From Mucilaginibacter empetricola (GTDB lineage Bacteria; Bacteroidota; Bacteroidia; Sphingobacteriales; Sphingobacteriaceae): a stretch of DNA of 64,000 nt. Under the pieces are notes generated by a model. The model was not told the DNA's origin. It did no database searches and was given only the letters and a program-made list of their open reading frames with translations. Shown here in pieces: positions 1-9,155 of this stretch. Location: positions 215,555 through 279,554 of the forward strand of contig NZ_JANUBZ010000010.1 of the NCBI RefSeq assembly GCF_024808665.1, in the 5' to 3' direction. Each line of letters begins with the position of its first letter. Within the stretch, counting starts at the first letter, position 1. The position numbers and the translations under genes were made by a program.

Positions 1-239
1 TAACGCCCAATTTACACCATGTACATCATCACCATGAATTGCCTTACACCGATTGTAACTATGGTGATGTATTAAGTATTTGGGATCGTCTGTTTGGAAC
101 CCATATAGAATTGGAGCGCGATAAAACCGTTTTTGGTATTGATACCCATATGGATGAAAACATTAACGGCAAATTCCTCAGCGTGATAAAAGTTCCGTTT
201 CAAAAACTGGAACGAAAGAAGGATCACTTTAATCTTTAA
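1..239 (+). CDS. Sterol desaturase / fatty acid hydroxylase family protein (C-terminal end, partial)
   Basis: The reading frame is open from the left edge (codons in phase with base 3) and stops at 237-239, so only about 79 C-terminal residues are present. It begins with a His-rich stretch (HHVHHHH) followed by YTDCNYGDVLSIWDRLFGT, which matches the last histidine box and trailing motif of the membrane-bound di-iron sterol desaturase/fatty acid hydroxylase superfamily. Such enzymes hydroxylate or desaturate lipids in the inner membrane. The substrate cannot be read from this fragment. An internal TTG at 39 is not a real start because the conserved motif runs across it. Confidence 0.8.
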   Translation, partial: TPNLHHVHHHHELPYTDCNYGDVLSIWDRLFGTHIELERDKTVFGIDTHMDENINGKFLSVIKVPFQKLERKKDHFNL

Positions 240-357
240 TAGCGTAATTTTTATAATACAGTGGCTTTCTGGCTTAAATTGGGCCGGAACTGGTTTTTGG
301 GTGTTAAAATCATTATCTTCATATCAGAAACGTATATCATACGTTAGTTAACATTGC

Positions 358-365
358 TATTTTTG
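358..365 (+). promoter_or_regulatory. Bacteroidota-type -7 promoter box
   Basis: TATTTTTG fits the TAnnTTTG -7 consensus known for Bacteroidota sigma factors and lies 18 bases before the ATG at 384. No convincing -33 TTTG at the usual spacing was found, so this is a candidate only. Confidence 0.4.
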
Positions 366-383
366 TAGCAATAAAAAGCAGAA

Positions 384-1295
384 ATGAGCCGCACCAAAAA
401 AATAAAGATAATAATACCTATTGTAATCATCTTGTTTTTGGGCGCATATGGCCGGCACCGGCAACTGACGCAAGAAAGTAATATTGTTGGCCGGCTGCAG
501 GAAAAAAACATGGATGAGATATCGGGAATTGCCGCCTCCGGAATAAATCAGAACCTTTATTATATCCATAACGATAGCGGCGACACCAGCAGGTTTTTTG
601 CTATACTGCCAAGCGGTGAATTAAAATCAACCATTTATTTTAAAGGCGACCCCAGGGCTGGATATGGTGTGTTTGATTGCGAGGACATTGCAGTTGGACC
701 AGGCCCGGCAAAAGGAAAAAGCTATGTGTACATGGGTGATATTGGCGATAATTATTCGGCCCGTCCCTATATTACCGTTTACCGGATGCAGGAAAAAAAA
801 GAATGGGCAACCAAAAGCAAATCAAATGCGGAGGATGCTGCCCCCATTCATTTAAAATATCCGGATGGCCCAAAAGATGCTGAAACATTGATGATTGATC
901 CGATTGAAAAACTAATGTACATTGTATCTAAACGGCAGGATTCTGTAACCGTTTATACCACACCCTTAAATTATAAGGTAAATGATACCGTGATGATGAC
1001 CAAACGCTGTAAGCTGTTTTTTAAGGGTTTGAAGCTGTTTAAATGGATAACCGCCGGCGATATTTCAAAAGACGGACAGCAGGTTTTAATAAAAAGCTAT
1101 ACCAAAGTTTATTATTGGAAACGCAACGGTAATGAGCCCATTTGGCAAACCGTACAAAGAGTGCCTCAACAATTGCCCTACACCCAGGAAAAACAAGGCG
1201 AGGCCATAGGCTTTACACCCGACGGCAAAGGATATTATACCTGTAGCGAAGGTGTTTATACACCCATTTATTACTATCCTATTCCGCAGAAATAA
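384..1295 (+). CDS. Exported beta-propeller-like protein of unknown function
   Basis: A protein of 303 residues with a hydrophobic N-terminal segment (residues 7-22) that looks like a signal anchor. Motifs such as ISGIAASG, YYIHNDSGD, CEDIAVG and MGDIGDN recur in a family of secreted proteins with propeller-like repeats, related in pattern to SdiA-regulated or esterase-like phytase proteins. The function is not known. It could be a lipid- or metal-linked hydrolase, but I see no catalytic signature I can name. It stands alone on the plus strand, with its own -7-like box just upstream. Confidence 0.7.
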   Translation: MSRTKKIKIIIPIVIILFLGAYGRHRQLTQESNIVGRLQEKNMDEISGIAASGINQNLYYIHNDSGDTSRFFAILPSGELKSTIYFKGDPRAGYGVFDCEDIAVGPGPAKGKSYVYMGDIGDNYSARPYITVYRMQEKKEWATKSKSNAEDAAPIHLKYPDGPKDAETLMIDPIEKLMYIVSKRQDSVTVYTTPLNYKVNDTVMMTKRCKLFFKGLKLFKWITAGDISKDGQQVLIKSYTKVYYWKRNGNEPIWQTVQRVPQQLPYTQEKQGEAIGFTPDGKGYYTCSEGVYTPIYYYPIPQK

Positions 1296-1335
1296 CATAA
1301 TATTTTTTTATCTTGGGCAACCTAATGCCCTTTAA

Positions 1336-1941
1336 ATGACCAAGCAATTAAAAGAAGATATTAAAACTATTATCCAGATTTTATCCTACCTGCTGATAAT
1401 TTATATTACGAGTCTTATTTTCTTTTTCCAGCTAATAAATATCATATTTTTTATTTTGATAATTGGAGCCAGGGTGTGGAGCGGTTACTTTATTAAGTAT
1501 CGCAAGGATGTTGTTTTATTTCCTACCTTAAATGATGAGGCTTCTAAAATGACTTTTATATCTTTTGGAGTATTGATACTGATGTTCTTCGGCGTAGATT
1601 ATTTTGTATTTACCCCCAATATTTATTTGATTTTTATAGGTTTTGGATTTGGCGGTCTCGTATTTTTATTCGGATTTTTTGAATCGTCTAAAGGCTGGAT
1701 AAAGATTAATAATAACTCGTTACGACTTTATGGTATAAAAGATAATATTGATATCAGGCAATTAAAAATTATAACGCTGGCAGCAAACAAGATTACTTTG
1801 ACAAGTATTTATGATGAAAATAAAAACAGTTTTCAGCTTAAATTAGACCCGTTTGCCGCACAAAAAATAAAAACCTTTCTTTCCCAAAATCTCCTGAATA
1901 AAGGAGTGCTGATTGTAGATAATGTTACAGCGTTAAGCTAA
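1336..1941 (+). CDS. Hypothetical inner-membrane protein with four predicted helices
   Basis: A 201-residue protein. Two strongly hydrophobic segments lie near residues 15-48 and two more near 74-113. The C-terminal third is soluble and has a PH-like beta pattern (SLRLYGIKDNIDIRQLKII). It resembles the many unnamed Bacteroidota membrane proteins that carry a small cytoplasmic beta domain. It starts 40 bases after the preceding gene and may be co-transcribed with it. No family name can be given. Confidence 0.6.
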   Translation: MTKQLKEDIKTIIQILSYLLIIYITSLIFFFQLINIIFFILIIGARVWSGYFIKYRKDVVLFPTLNDEASKMTFISFGVLILMFFGVDYFVFTPNIYLIFIGFGFGGLVFLFGFFESSKGWIKINNNSLRLYGIKDNIDIRQLKIITLAANKITLTSIYDENKNSFQLKLDPFAAQKIKTFLSQNLLNKGVLIVDNVTALS

Positions 1942-1945
1942 AGCA

Positions 1946-4168
1946 TTACTTACTCAACTTCAACAAAACCACCCCATGCGGCGCCACTTTGGTAATATAG
2001 TTGGGCCATATGCCTACTACATATTTTTGCTGCCAAACGTCTCTTATTTTGGTGTATTGTGCCAGGTCATTTTCGTGGCGGTTTAGGGTAATGGTTTGAT
2101 ATTTATCTGATGTGTTAAATAAGCCCACCGCTTTGCTGCCATCGGCAAGGTCTTTTATCCAAATTTGGTAATCGTTAGTTTTAAAGGCCTGGTGTGCCTG
2201 TTTGCCGAGTGCATCCTGATCAATGGCCAGCACTTCGTCATTGGCTAATAGGCCAAAGGTAAACCAATCCAGTCTGCTCATATCGCAACCGATAAGCAAT
2301 GGTGCCGATAGTAAACTCCACAGGCTGATATGGGTATATTGCTCATCAGGTGTTAAATGGGTTTTATGCTGACTGCTGCCCCAACCCACTTCGCCAACTA
2401 CCAGCATATCAGGGTCATTAAAGTGGCCGGGTTGCGCGTAGGGCCCGTCATCGGTTTGATTAAAACCAATACCGGCCATACTGCCCCAGCTGTCATTAAT
2501 ATCGCCCGTGCTGCGCCAGCTATTGCCGCCAACTTCGGCTCCCCATTTCCAAACATCGCCCATACCATACTGGCAAAAACTAAACATAATATCGCGTTGT
2601 ATTTTATCCAGCGATGCCCGCATTACCTGGTAAGGCTTTTTCATATCATCAAGCCCTGGATTTTTAGGGGCTATTTCTGAATAGGAGCACCAATCGTATT
2701 TAAGGTAATCAATACCCCAGTCGCCATAAGTTTGGGCATCCTGATCCTCGTGCTGCCAGCTACCCAAATATCCGCCGCAAGTACGCGGCCCGGGCGACGA
2801 ATAAATACCCATTTTTAATCCCAGACTATGAACGTAGGTTGCCAATCCCCGCATATCCGGAAATTTTTCGTTGGCCATAATTTCCCCATCAACCAAACGC
2901 TGTGGGGCTTCCCAGCCATCATCAATATTAATATAAGTCCAGCCATGCTGACTCAATTTGCCGGCCATAGTTTTGGCTGCTGCGCGCACTTTGGCATCGT
3001 TAACGCTCAATCCAAAGGCATTCCAACTGTTCCAGCCCAGGGCGGGAGTGAGGCCAATGTTATCGCCAATTATAATAGTAAACTTTTTGGTTTTGCTGGC
3101 TTGGTTGTTTTTTACTGTTAAGGTTATAGGGTAAGTTCCCTTTTGATAAACCGCACCAGAAATAATTCCGGTTGCATGGTCAAGCCTTAAACCTGCTGGT
3201 AAACCGGTGGCTTCAAACACCAGCGGCCTTTTCCCGGTAGCCGGTATCAGGTATAAAAATGGATTACCCGGCCTGGCGCCATAAACATCGGCACCGTTAA
3301 TACGCGGTTTATTGCTGGCGTAGGGGGTAAGCAAGTAAGGCGAATTTTCTGTTTTGGTGATGGTACTGCCCGACTGTTCATCCGTAAAAGTATAACTTAA
3401 CAAGTATGATTTTTTACGGAGCTTTTCGATATTGAAGGTGTATTTAAACGGCTTGCCCGCTGCGAAGTCAGCATTACTGGTTGTTTCAAATAACACCTTG
3501 TTATCCTCAGGGTCGGTAACGGTGAAATGTAAAGATCCTTTAAACAGATAGTGATCCGTGGTAATCAGCCTGATGGTTTTACTCAGCCCCATTTTGTCAT
3601 CGTCATAAATATAGTCGGCATCGGTATTAATGTTTACGTTATCCATAACATTGGCCATGCCTATACTGTGTTTATAGCCATACATACCACCGTCGCCGCC
3701 GGTATCAAAAATTCTGACGGCCAGCGTATTTTCCTTATCCCACAAAATTGCCGGATTGGCGGCAGCAATAACATATGTACGCGGCCCATAATTGGAAGTT
3801 GTGATGGGACCGCGTTTGCCCCCATATTTAGCAATTAGCTTGCCGTTGAGATAAACCTCATCGTTATCATCAATAATACCGAGGTTAATGCGGATACTGT
3901 CTTTAAGATATGCTTTTTCTTTTAGCGTTGATGGGATGACCATGTGTAGCCGGTACCAGCCAAAACCATCATAATCCGGATAGCCCTGTGCTTCCCAGTT
4001 GTGCGATACGTCAATTGATTTCCAATGCTGGTCGTTATAATTGGGCGATGCCCATTGCGCAGAATCTCCGGTGCTGAATTTCCATCCTTTATCGATTGAA
4101 ATTTCCTGTGCTACAGCCTTAAAGCAAAGGGCCGCAGCCAGGCAGGTCAGTATAAATAGTTTATTCAT
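1946..4168 (-). CDS. GH27 family alpha-galactosidase with N-terminal carbohydrate-binding and Ig-like domains
   Basis: The start at 4168 (740 residues) is chosen because it begins a clear signal peptide (MNKLFILTCLAAALCFKAVA); the frame is open upstream but without signal-like sequence. Residues about 25-280 form a galactose-binding/GH2-like jelly-roll region, about 283-369 a putative Ig (He_PIG) domain, and about 372-740 the GH27 barrel. GH27 motifs are LGWNSWNAFG, YINIDDGW, YLKYDWC (nucleophile Asp near residue 491) and DPDMLVVG. The family removes terminal alpha-galactose, or in some clades beta-L-arabinopyranose or alpha-N-acetylgalactosamine, from polysaccharides. It acts in the periplasm or outside the cell. 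Confidence 0.92.
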   Translation of the reverse strand: MNKLFILTCLAAALCFKAVAQEISIDKGWKFSTGDSAQWASPNYNDQHWKSIDVSHNWEAQGYPDYDGFGWYRLHMVIPSTLKEKAYLKDSIRINLGIIDDNDEVYLNGKLIAKYGGKRGPITTSNYGPRTYVIAAANPAILWDKENTLAVRIFDTGGDGGMYGYKHSIGMANVMDNVNINTDADYIYDDDKMGLSKTIRLITTDHYLFKGSLHFTVTDPEDNKVLFETTSNADFAAGKPFKYTFNIEKLRKKSYLLSYTFTDEQSGSTITKTENSPYLLTPYASNKPRINGADVYGARPGNPFLYLIPATGKRPLVFEATGLPAGLRLDHATGIISGAVYQKGTYPITLTVKNNQASKTKKFTIIIGDNIGLTPALGWNSWNAFGLSVNDAKVRAAAKTMAGKLSQHGWTYINIDDGWEAPQRLVDGEIMANEKFPDMRGLATYVHSLGLKMGIYSSPGPRTCGGYLGSWQHEDQDAQTYGDWGIDYLKYDWCSYSEIAPKNPGLDDMKKPYQVMRASLDKIQRDIMFSFCQYGMGDVWKWGAEVGGNSWRSTGDINDSWGSMAGIGFNQTDDGPYAQPGHFNDPDMLVVGEVGWGSSQHKTHLTPDEQYTHISLWSLLSAPLLIGCDMSRLDWFTFGLLANDEVLAIDQDALGKQAHQAFKTNDYQIWIKDLADGSKAVGLFNTSDKYQTITLNRHENDLAQYTKIRDVWQQKYVVGIWPNYITKVAPHGVVLLKLSK

Positions 4169-4290
4169 TAGGATGTTGGTTCTATGGGGTAAGCAAATCA
4201 AATCTTTTACTTGTCCGCACCCCCAAACATCAACCACACCTTTAACTGCCCGGAGTAAAAGCTAATATGCTTTGTTTTAAACGTATATTA

Positions 4291-4460
4291 ATAACGCGAA
4301 TCAAGAGTTAAGAACTAAGAGTCAAGAAAATAAGCTGATAAGTGAATAGATGGTGACACAGTTTATTTTGCACCCTCGAAATATCTAATCAAATATGACA
4401 TTAAGCAAGAGCATTGCTACTTTTTTTTTGGTTCCTGGCTCTAATATCTTGGCTCGCATA
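4291..4460. repeat. 170-bp dispersed repeat, copy 1
   Basis: This 170-base segment is nearly identical to 12165-12334, in the same orientation. Its ends form an imperfect inverted repeat: it starts ataacGCGAATCAAGAG and ends with the complement of GCGAGCCAAGA. The interior holds shared tracts such as TCTAATCAAATATGACATTA. It carries no ORF. It lies between the GH27 gene and thioredoxin in an otherwise gene-free stretch (4169-4625). It looks like a miniature, non-autonomous element. Confidence 0.8.
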
Positions 4461-4619
4461 ATAGTAAGCTTATTACCTATTACGCGTAACGGTACAACAA
4501 AGGTTACTATGGGTGATTTTACCGCGTAATCGCTGCGTGTTATTCCTGTAGGTGGTATGGATCACGTTTATAAAGATAGTACAATGACCGGTTTAGCCAA
4601 ATTACAAAGCCTATTATAA
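4461..4619 (+). pseudogene. Possible remnant of a coding sequence, interrupted by a stop
   Basis: Right after the repeat one frame reads through protein-like sequence, including TRNGTTKVTMGDFTA, then a TAA at 4527, then SLRVIPVGGMDHVY up to a stop at 4617-4619. There is no start and no recognisable family. It may be the decayed end of a gene cut off by the adjacent repeat, or simply chance. It is reported only so that this part of the intergenic stretch is described. Confidence 0.2.
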
Positions 4620-4625
4620 CAATAT

Positions 4626-4922
4626 TTATACAAACTGCTGTATGGCCTGTTGCAGTTGACTGGCTTGCAACACACCGCTTTGGCGCCATTTGGTTTGGCT
4701 GTTTTTAAATATCATTAACGTTGGTACGCTTTGAATTTTATAGGCGCTGGCTGCCGATGGGTTTTTGTCGATATCAATTTTTATAATGGTAACCTTATCG
4801 CCCAGGGCATCTTTTACTTGCTTTAGTATAGGCGGCATCATTTTACAAGGACCACACCACTCTGCCGAAAAATCAACCAACACGGGTTTATCTGATGCTA
4901 TTATTTCCTGAAAGTTTGCCAT
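4626..4922 (-). CDS. trxA: Thioredoxin
   Basis: A 98-residue, single-domain cytoplasmic thioredoxin. The redox motif WCGPC is at residues 22-26, preceded by VLVDFSAE, and the cis-Pro motif SVPTLMIF follows near residue 66. It is slightly shorter than E. coli TrxA, which is common for Bacteroidota. It reduces protein disulfides, using electrons from thioredoxin reductase. The gene is monocistronic on the minus strand. Confidence 0.93.
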   Translation of the reverse strand: MANFQEIIASDKPVLVDFSAEWCGPCKMMPPILKQVKDALGDKVTIIKIDIDKNPSAASAYKIQSVPTLMIFKNSQTKWRQSGVLQASQLQQAIQQFV

Positions 4923-5103
4923 AAAAATGGGTTTTTATTAAAGTTAACACTTTTATATGTTCAATGGTTTGGCTTTTGGCTTTTATTACATTTTAGTAAC
5001 AGATAATTTGGCAGCTTCAGTAATTTACTCCTGCTAATCAACCTAAAATAAAATATTTGTATCTTGAAACACTATTTAACTAACCTTAAAAAGAACTTTC
5101 ACA

Positions 5104-6300
5104 ATGGCAGAAATAACCCAGCCTTTAGTAAAAAAAAGGATCAGTTCAATTGATATTTTGCGTGGCGCCATTATGTTGATAATGGCTTTAGATCATGTAC
5201 GTGATTTTTTCCACCATGTGAGTATTAACAGTGATCCAACTGATATGGCTACCACCACCCCGATACTGTTTTTTACGAGGTGGATCACTCATTTTTGTGC
5301 GCCTACTTTTGTTTTTTTGAGCGGTATTTCGGCCCATATAGCAGGTACCCGCCGCACAAAGGCTGAGCTAAGCGCTTTCCTGATAAAACGTGGGTTATGG
5401 CTTGTTTTTGTGGAGGTGGTTATACTAACCTTTGCTTTTTCATTGAATCCTTTTTATAACGTATTTATTTTGCAGGTGCTGTGGGCAATTGGGTGGAGCA
5501 TGATTTTGCTGGGCCTGGTAGTAAGGGCGCCATTAACCGTAATTGCTGTTTTAGGCGGATTAATATTCTTTTGTCACGATATACTGGATTATGTAACCTT
5601 CCCAAAAACGGGATTGGCCAGTAGCCTGGATAATTTATTTTTAACAGCACAGGGTTCTGTTATTTCTCTGGGCTCAAATCATTTTGCGTTTGATTTGTAT
5701 GCCATCATACCTTGGACAGGCATTATGTTTTTGGGTTTTGTTTTTGGCAAATTGTACACGCCATCCTTTGACGCGCAAAAAAGGAAGAAGATTTTGCGTT
5801 TTGCCGGCATTAGCACGCTTGTGCTGTTTGTAGTTTTAAGAGTGATTAATAAATACGGCGATCCTAACCCATGGGGTATACAGCGTGATGGCGTTTATAC
5901 CGTTCTTTCGTTTTTAAATGTGAGCAAATACCCACCTTCGCTGCTTTATTCGTGCATGACTATTGGTACTTCACTAGTTATATTATCGCTGATTGAGAAT
6001 ATTCAAAACAAGTTTACCAACATTTTGATAGTTTATGGTAACGTGCCATTTTTTTACTACGTACTGCACTTTTATCTGATCAGAACGTTTGATGTTATCC
6101 TGTTTTTTGCATCAGGATATCATACCAACCAAATCGTTAGCAAAAACTCGGGCTTCCTTTTTAGGCCAGCCGATATGGGTTTTAACCTGTTTGGCGTTTA
6201 CCTGGTTTGGCTATTGGTTATTGTGATACTCTATTTCCCTTGCCGCTGGTTTAGCCAATACAAGAAAACACATCACCAGTGGTGGCTAAGTTACTTGTAG
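5104..6300 (+). CDS. DUF1624 / heparan-alpha-glucosaminide N-acetyltransferase-like membrane protein
   Basis: A 398-residue polytopic protein with about ten hydrophobic segments. The N-terminus RISSIDILRGAIMLIMALDH is the signature of DUF1624 and HGSNAT-like acyltransferases, where the conserved His after the Asp sits in the first membrane helix. Family members move acyl groups across the membrane onto sugars. The acceptor here is unknown. The gene is alone on its strand and its stop faces the convergent esterase gene. Confidence 0.8.
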   Translation: MAEITQPLVKKRISSIDILRGAIMLIMALDHVRDFFHHVSINSDPTDMATTTPILFFTRWITHFCAPTFVFLSGISAHIAGTRRTKAELSAFLIKRGLWLVFVEVVILTFAFSLNPFYNVFILQVLWAIGWSMILLGLVVRAPLTVIAVLGGLIFFCHDILDYVTFPKTGLASSLDNLFLTAQGSVISLGSNHFAFDLYAIIPWTGIMFLGFVFGKLYTPSFDAQKRKKILRFAGISTLVLFVVLRVINKYGDPNPWGIQRDGVYTVLSFLNVSKYPPSLLYSCMTIGTSLVILSLIENIQNKFTNILIVYGNVPFFYYVLHFYLIRTFDVILFFASGYHTNQIVSKNSGFLFRPADMGFNLFGVYLVWLLVIVILYFPCRWFSQYKKTHHQWWLSYL

Positions 6301-6313
6301 AAATACAAGATCT

Positions 6314-7195
6314 TTATTGGGCATGCATCACCTTCGGTTTTTCCGGCTGTAAAATATTATTGTCTGATAACCAATCCGCCAGCCTTTGCGGCCAACTGCT
6401 TACCGATTTTAATTTGGACCGGTAGCCCATATTAAAGCCATGCTGTCCCTGCGTAAATAAATGCGCTTCAACAGGTGCTTTTGCTGCGCGATATCTTTCA
6501 AGCAGTTGTATTAATGATATAGAGCAACAAGGATCATCATTAGCAGCCAGCAGGAAAAGCGTAGGTGCATCATGCTGAACCACATCCGGAATAAAAAGCG
6601 GACCGGGATATATCTGAATCAGAAATTTGGGCATTGCGCTTAAACGGTCTATCGGATCTGCTGCATTAGGATCGGGTTTGTTTGGTCCGAAGGCTGTCAT
6701 ATCTACCACCTCGCCACCTGCTGAGAAGCCCATCATACCAATACGGCTGGTGTCCAGGCCATACTCAGCGGCTTTGCTTCTAACCAGGCGCATGGCACGC
6801 AGGCCATCCTCGCGGGCGTGTACTTCTATTTTGTAGGGCGATAAGGTGTCGCGCCCTAAGCGGTATTTTAAGACAAATACCGTAACGCCCAAGCTATTTA
6901 AAAACTTAGCCGGATCAACACCCTCGGCCGTCCAAACCAATAACCTATGGCCGCCGCCGGGGCAAATCACTACTGCGGCACCATTTGCTTTATCTTTTGG
7001 AGGCAGAAATACCGTTAACGATGGATTATGAATGTTTTTTACCCAATAATCTTTTGCCTGTTCGGGCTCATTGCGGCGGTTTTCAAAACCGGGTGCTCCT
7101 TTTGGCCACAGCGGGATAACCGTAGGTTCGTTTTGCGCATGCAATATTGCCGGCAATAGCAAGATAAAGGCAAGTGTTTTAAAGTATTTAAACAT
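6314..7195 (-). CDS. Secreted alpha/beta hydrolase (acetyl-xylan-esterase-like)
   Basis: The start at 7195 gives 293 residues beginning with a signal peptide (MFKYFKTLAFILLLPAILHA). The frame continues upstream without signal-like sequence, so the longer version is unlikely. Visible features are the opening motif VIPLWPKGAPG, an oxyanion-hole stretch CPGGGHRLL near residue 79, the nucleophile elbow GFSAGG with Ser158, and a C-terminal GQHGFNMG carrying the probable catalytic His. This layout is typical of Bacteroidota esterases annotated as endo-xylanase B-like or acetyl esterases acting on plant polysaccharides. Substrate not determined. Confidence 0.82.
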   Translation of the reverse strand: MFKYFKTLAFILLLPAILHAQNEPTVIPLWPKGAPGFENRRNEPEQAKDYWVKNIHNPSLTVFLPPKDKANGAAVVICPGGGHRLLVWTAEGVDPAKFLNSLGVTVFVLKYRLGRDTLSPYKIEVHAREDGLRAMRLVRSKAAEYGLDTSRIGMMGFSAGGEVVDMTAFGPNKPDPNAADPIDRLSAMPKFLIQIYPGPLFIPDVVQHDAPTLFLLAANDDPCCSISLIQLLERYRAAKAPVEAHLFTQGQHGFNMGYRSKLKSVSSWPQRLADWLSDNNILQPEKPKVMHAQ

Positions 7196-7306
7196 AATTT
7201 TAGGATGGATGTTTAAATATAGAATAATAAAAGTTTGATGAAGATGTGCCTTTGTAAAAATATAATAGCTTTTCATTAAATAAATATTAGTTGAATATCA
7301 AACTAT

Positions 7307-7314
7307 TATTTTTG
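7307..7314 (+). promoter_or_regulatory. Candidate -7 box for the isochorismatase-fold gene
   Basis: TATTTTTG matches TAnnTTTG and lies 21 bases before the ATG at 7336. A TTG at 7291-7293 could serve as the upstream element, but the spacing is shorter than usual. Confidence 0.4.
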
Positions 7315-7335
7315 CTTTGTTAAATATCAAAAGCT

Positions 7336-7899
7336 ATGATTACCGAATTAGATAAAAAAACCGCCCTGATTTTAATCGACCTGCAAAAAGGTATTGTTGG
7401 ATTTCCATTGGCTCACCCTGTTGAAGGCATTTTGATTAATGCTGCAAAGCTGGTTGATGCTTTTCGTAAAGCCGGTTTACCGATAGTATATGTAAATGTA
7501 AACCCGGCAGGTGCTAAATGGACAACTTCACGTAAAGACCCGGCTCCGGCATCGAACATCGTATTTAAAGAAGATTGGGCAGAGATTGTGGCCGAAGTAA
7601 ACGTACAGCCCGATGATATATTTATTACTAAACATACCTGGGGTGCTTTTTTTGAAACAGCCCTTGATGAGGAGTTAAAGAAAAAAGAAATAACCGGTAT
7701 TGTAATAGGTGGTATATCAACCAGTATTGGTGTAGAGGGCACTGCCCGCCAGGCAAGCGAAAGAGGTTATAATATTACTTTTGCTACCGATGCCATGACT
7801 GACATGGTTGCCACTGCACACGAAAATAGCTTAAAAACCATCTTCCCAAGAATGGGCGAAACCGGCACGACTGATGATGTAATAGAACGTCTGAACTAA
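7336..7899 (+). CDS. Isochorismatase-fold hydrolase lacking the catalytic cysteine
   Basis: A 187-residue single-domain protein. Asp15 (ILIDLQKG) and Lys99 (FITKHTWGAF) occupy two catalytic positions of the family. The third, normally Cys in a GxxTxxCVExTAR motif, is Gly132 (GISTSIGVEGTARQA). Amidohydrolase members need that Cys, whereas isochorismatases of the EntB/PhzD type have Gly in this place and cleave a vinyl ether without a covalent intermediate. Cysteine amidase chemistry is therefore unlikely. No siderophore or phenazine genes are nearby, so the substrate is unknown. Confidence 0.85.
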   Translation: MITELDKKTALILIDLQKGIVGFPLAHPVEGILINAAKLVDAFRKAGLPIVYVNVNPAGAKWTTSRKDPAPASNIVFKEDWAEIVAEVNVQPDDIFITKHTWGAFFETALDEELKKKEITGIVIGGISTSIGVEGTARQASERGYNITFATDAMTDMVATAHENSLKTIFPRMGETGTTDDVIERLN

Positions 7900-7902
7900 G
7901 AT

Positions 7903-8047
7903 TGACACGATTAAGGGATTTTCTTGATGGACTGGATTCTTTTTGAATAAGATTTAAAGGATTTGATTCTTGCAAATCCTTTAAATCTCTTAATCTAATA
8001 ACTCCATTCAATCCTAAAAATCTTAGTCCAATCCCTTAATCGTGTCA
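7903..8047. repeat. 145-bp nested palindrome between convergent genes
   Basis: Outer arms 7903-7920 and 8030-8047 are an exact 18-bp inverted repeat (TGACACGATTAAGGGATT). An inner exact 15-bp inverted repeat, GATTTAAAGGATTTG, lies at 7951-7965 and 7973-7987 with a 7-base loop. The sequence between is a weaker inverted repeat. The whole could fold into one long hairpin. It lies between the stop codons of two convergent genes and may terminate both. Confidence 0.8.
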
Positions 8048-8050
8048 TGT

Positions 8051-8947
8051 TTAGCCCTTCAACTCTTCATAAGCAGCGGTAATACCACGCTGTATGCCAT
8101 CGCCCTGCCAGTCGGTAATACCTGGAATCACTGTTGCTTGCAGCAACTCATCTTTAGTTTTACCTGCATTTATACCTGTTACCACATAATCTTCCAGTTT
8201 TTCCATAAAGTTTTGCATGGCAATAACATCGTCCATAGTGCCTACAACTTTTTGCGGATCAAAAGCATGGCCAAATACAAATATGGTATCCTTGTCAAAC
8301 TGTTTGCGGACATGTTCCAAAGCTACCGGCCAATGTTTTACTGATGCACCTGCGCTGTTATCAACAAATGGATAACGGCGGTTAAATACCAAATCGCCGG
8401 TGTGCACAATGTTGGCATTTTCAAAATGGATCATGGCATCGCCATTGGTATGGCCCCTGCCAAAATAATAGGCTTTGATATGTTCGTCGCCTACTTTTAT
8501 TTTCCAGGTATCTTTAAAGGTAGTATTAGGATAGTATTGTTTGTCTTCTGTTTTTTGCTTTATAGCAACAGTAGTTTGGTTAGCAAGCGAATTTTCATGG
8601 GCCGCAACTTTGCTAACTACGCCTTTAAATGAAATATTGCCGCTGGTATGGTCGCCATGGTGGTGCGTGTTGATCAACCACTCGAAAGGCAAATCAGATT
8701 GTTTTTTCAGCAAACCTATCAGGTGCGTTGCCTGATCCGGAAACTCGGCATCAACCACAACAATACCTTCTTTGTTTATCATCCAGGCAATGGTTCCGCC
8801 TTGTTCTGCAAATATGCCCACGTTGTTGCGCAGGGTTTTAAACTGATAAGATGGGTCGGCCAGCATACCGGCAAAACTCTTTTTATTAAAAAGCGCTAAT
8901 GAAGCAGCAGTTATCGCAGTGTTTCTTAAAAAATTTCTTCTTTCCAT
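8051..8947 (-). CDS. Exported metallo-beta-lactamase-fold hydrolase
   Basis: A 298-residue protein with an RR-containing, Tat-like leader (MERRNFLRNTAITAASLALF). The zinc motif HHHGDH is at residues 95-100 (INTHHHGDHTSGN), with later ligands in the HTNGD and FGHAF regions. It belongs to the broad MBL superfamily, close in layout to SoxH or quinoprotein-relay-type periplasmic hydrolases. Substrate specificity cannot be assigned. No beta-lactam resistance role is implied. Confidence 0.85.
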   Translation of the reverse strand: MERRNFLRNTAITAASLALFNKKSFAGMLADPSYQFKTLRNNVGIFAEQGGTIAWMINKEGIVVVDAEFPDQATHLIGLLKKQSDLPFEWLINTHHHGDHTSGNISFKGVVSKVAAHENSLANQTTVAIKQKTEDKQYYPNTTFKDTWKIKVGDEHIKAYYFGRGHTNGDAMIHFENANIVHTGDLVFNRRYPFVDNSAGASVKHWPVALEHVRKQFDKDTIFVFGHAFDPQKVVGTMDDVIAMQNFMEKLEDYVVTGINAGKTKDELLQATVIPGITDWQGDGIQRGITAAYEELKG

Positions 8948-9155
8948 GAGTAAATTCAGGGTTAATATTATTTATTGGTAATGACGATGATTTTATGCCT
9001 TTGGTTGCCTTCAATAAAAAGATTAAATGCACAACAAAAGGGATTTTTTTGTAGATTAAATCTAGGAGATATAAGGCGCATTCGCTATAAAATTACTGTA
9101 AAAATGTTGATAGAACGTTCGTTAAAATCTGTTTATCTTTACTTTCTGATATACT

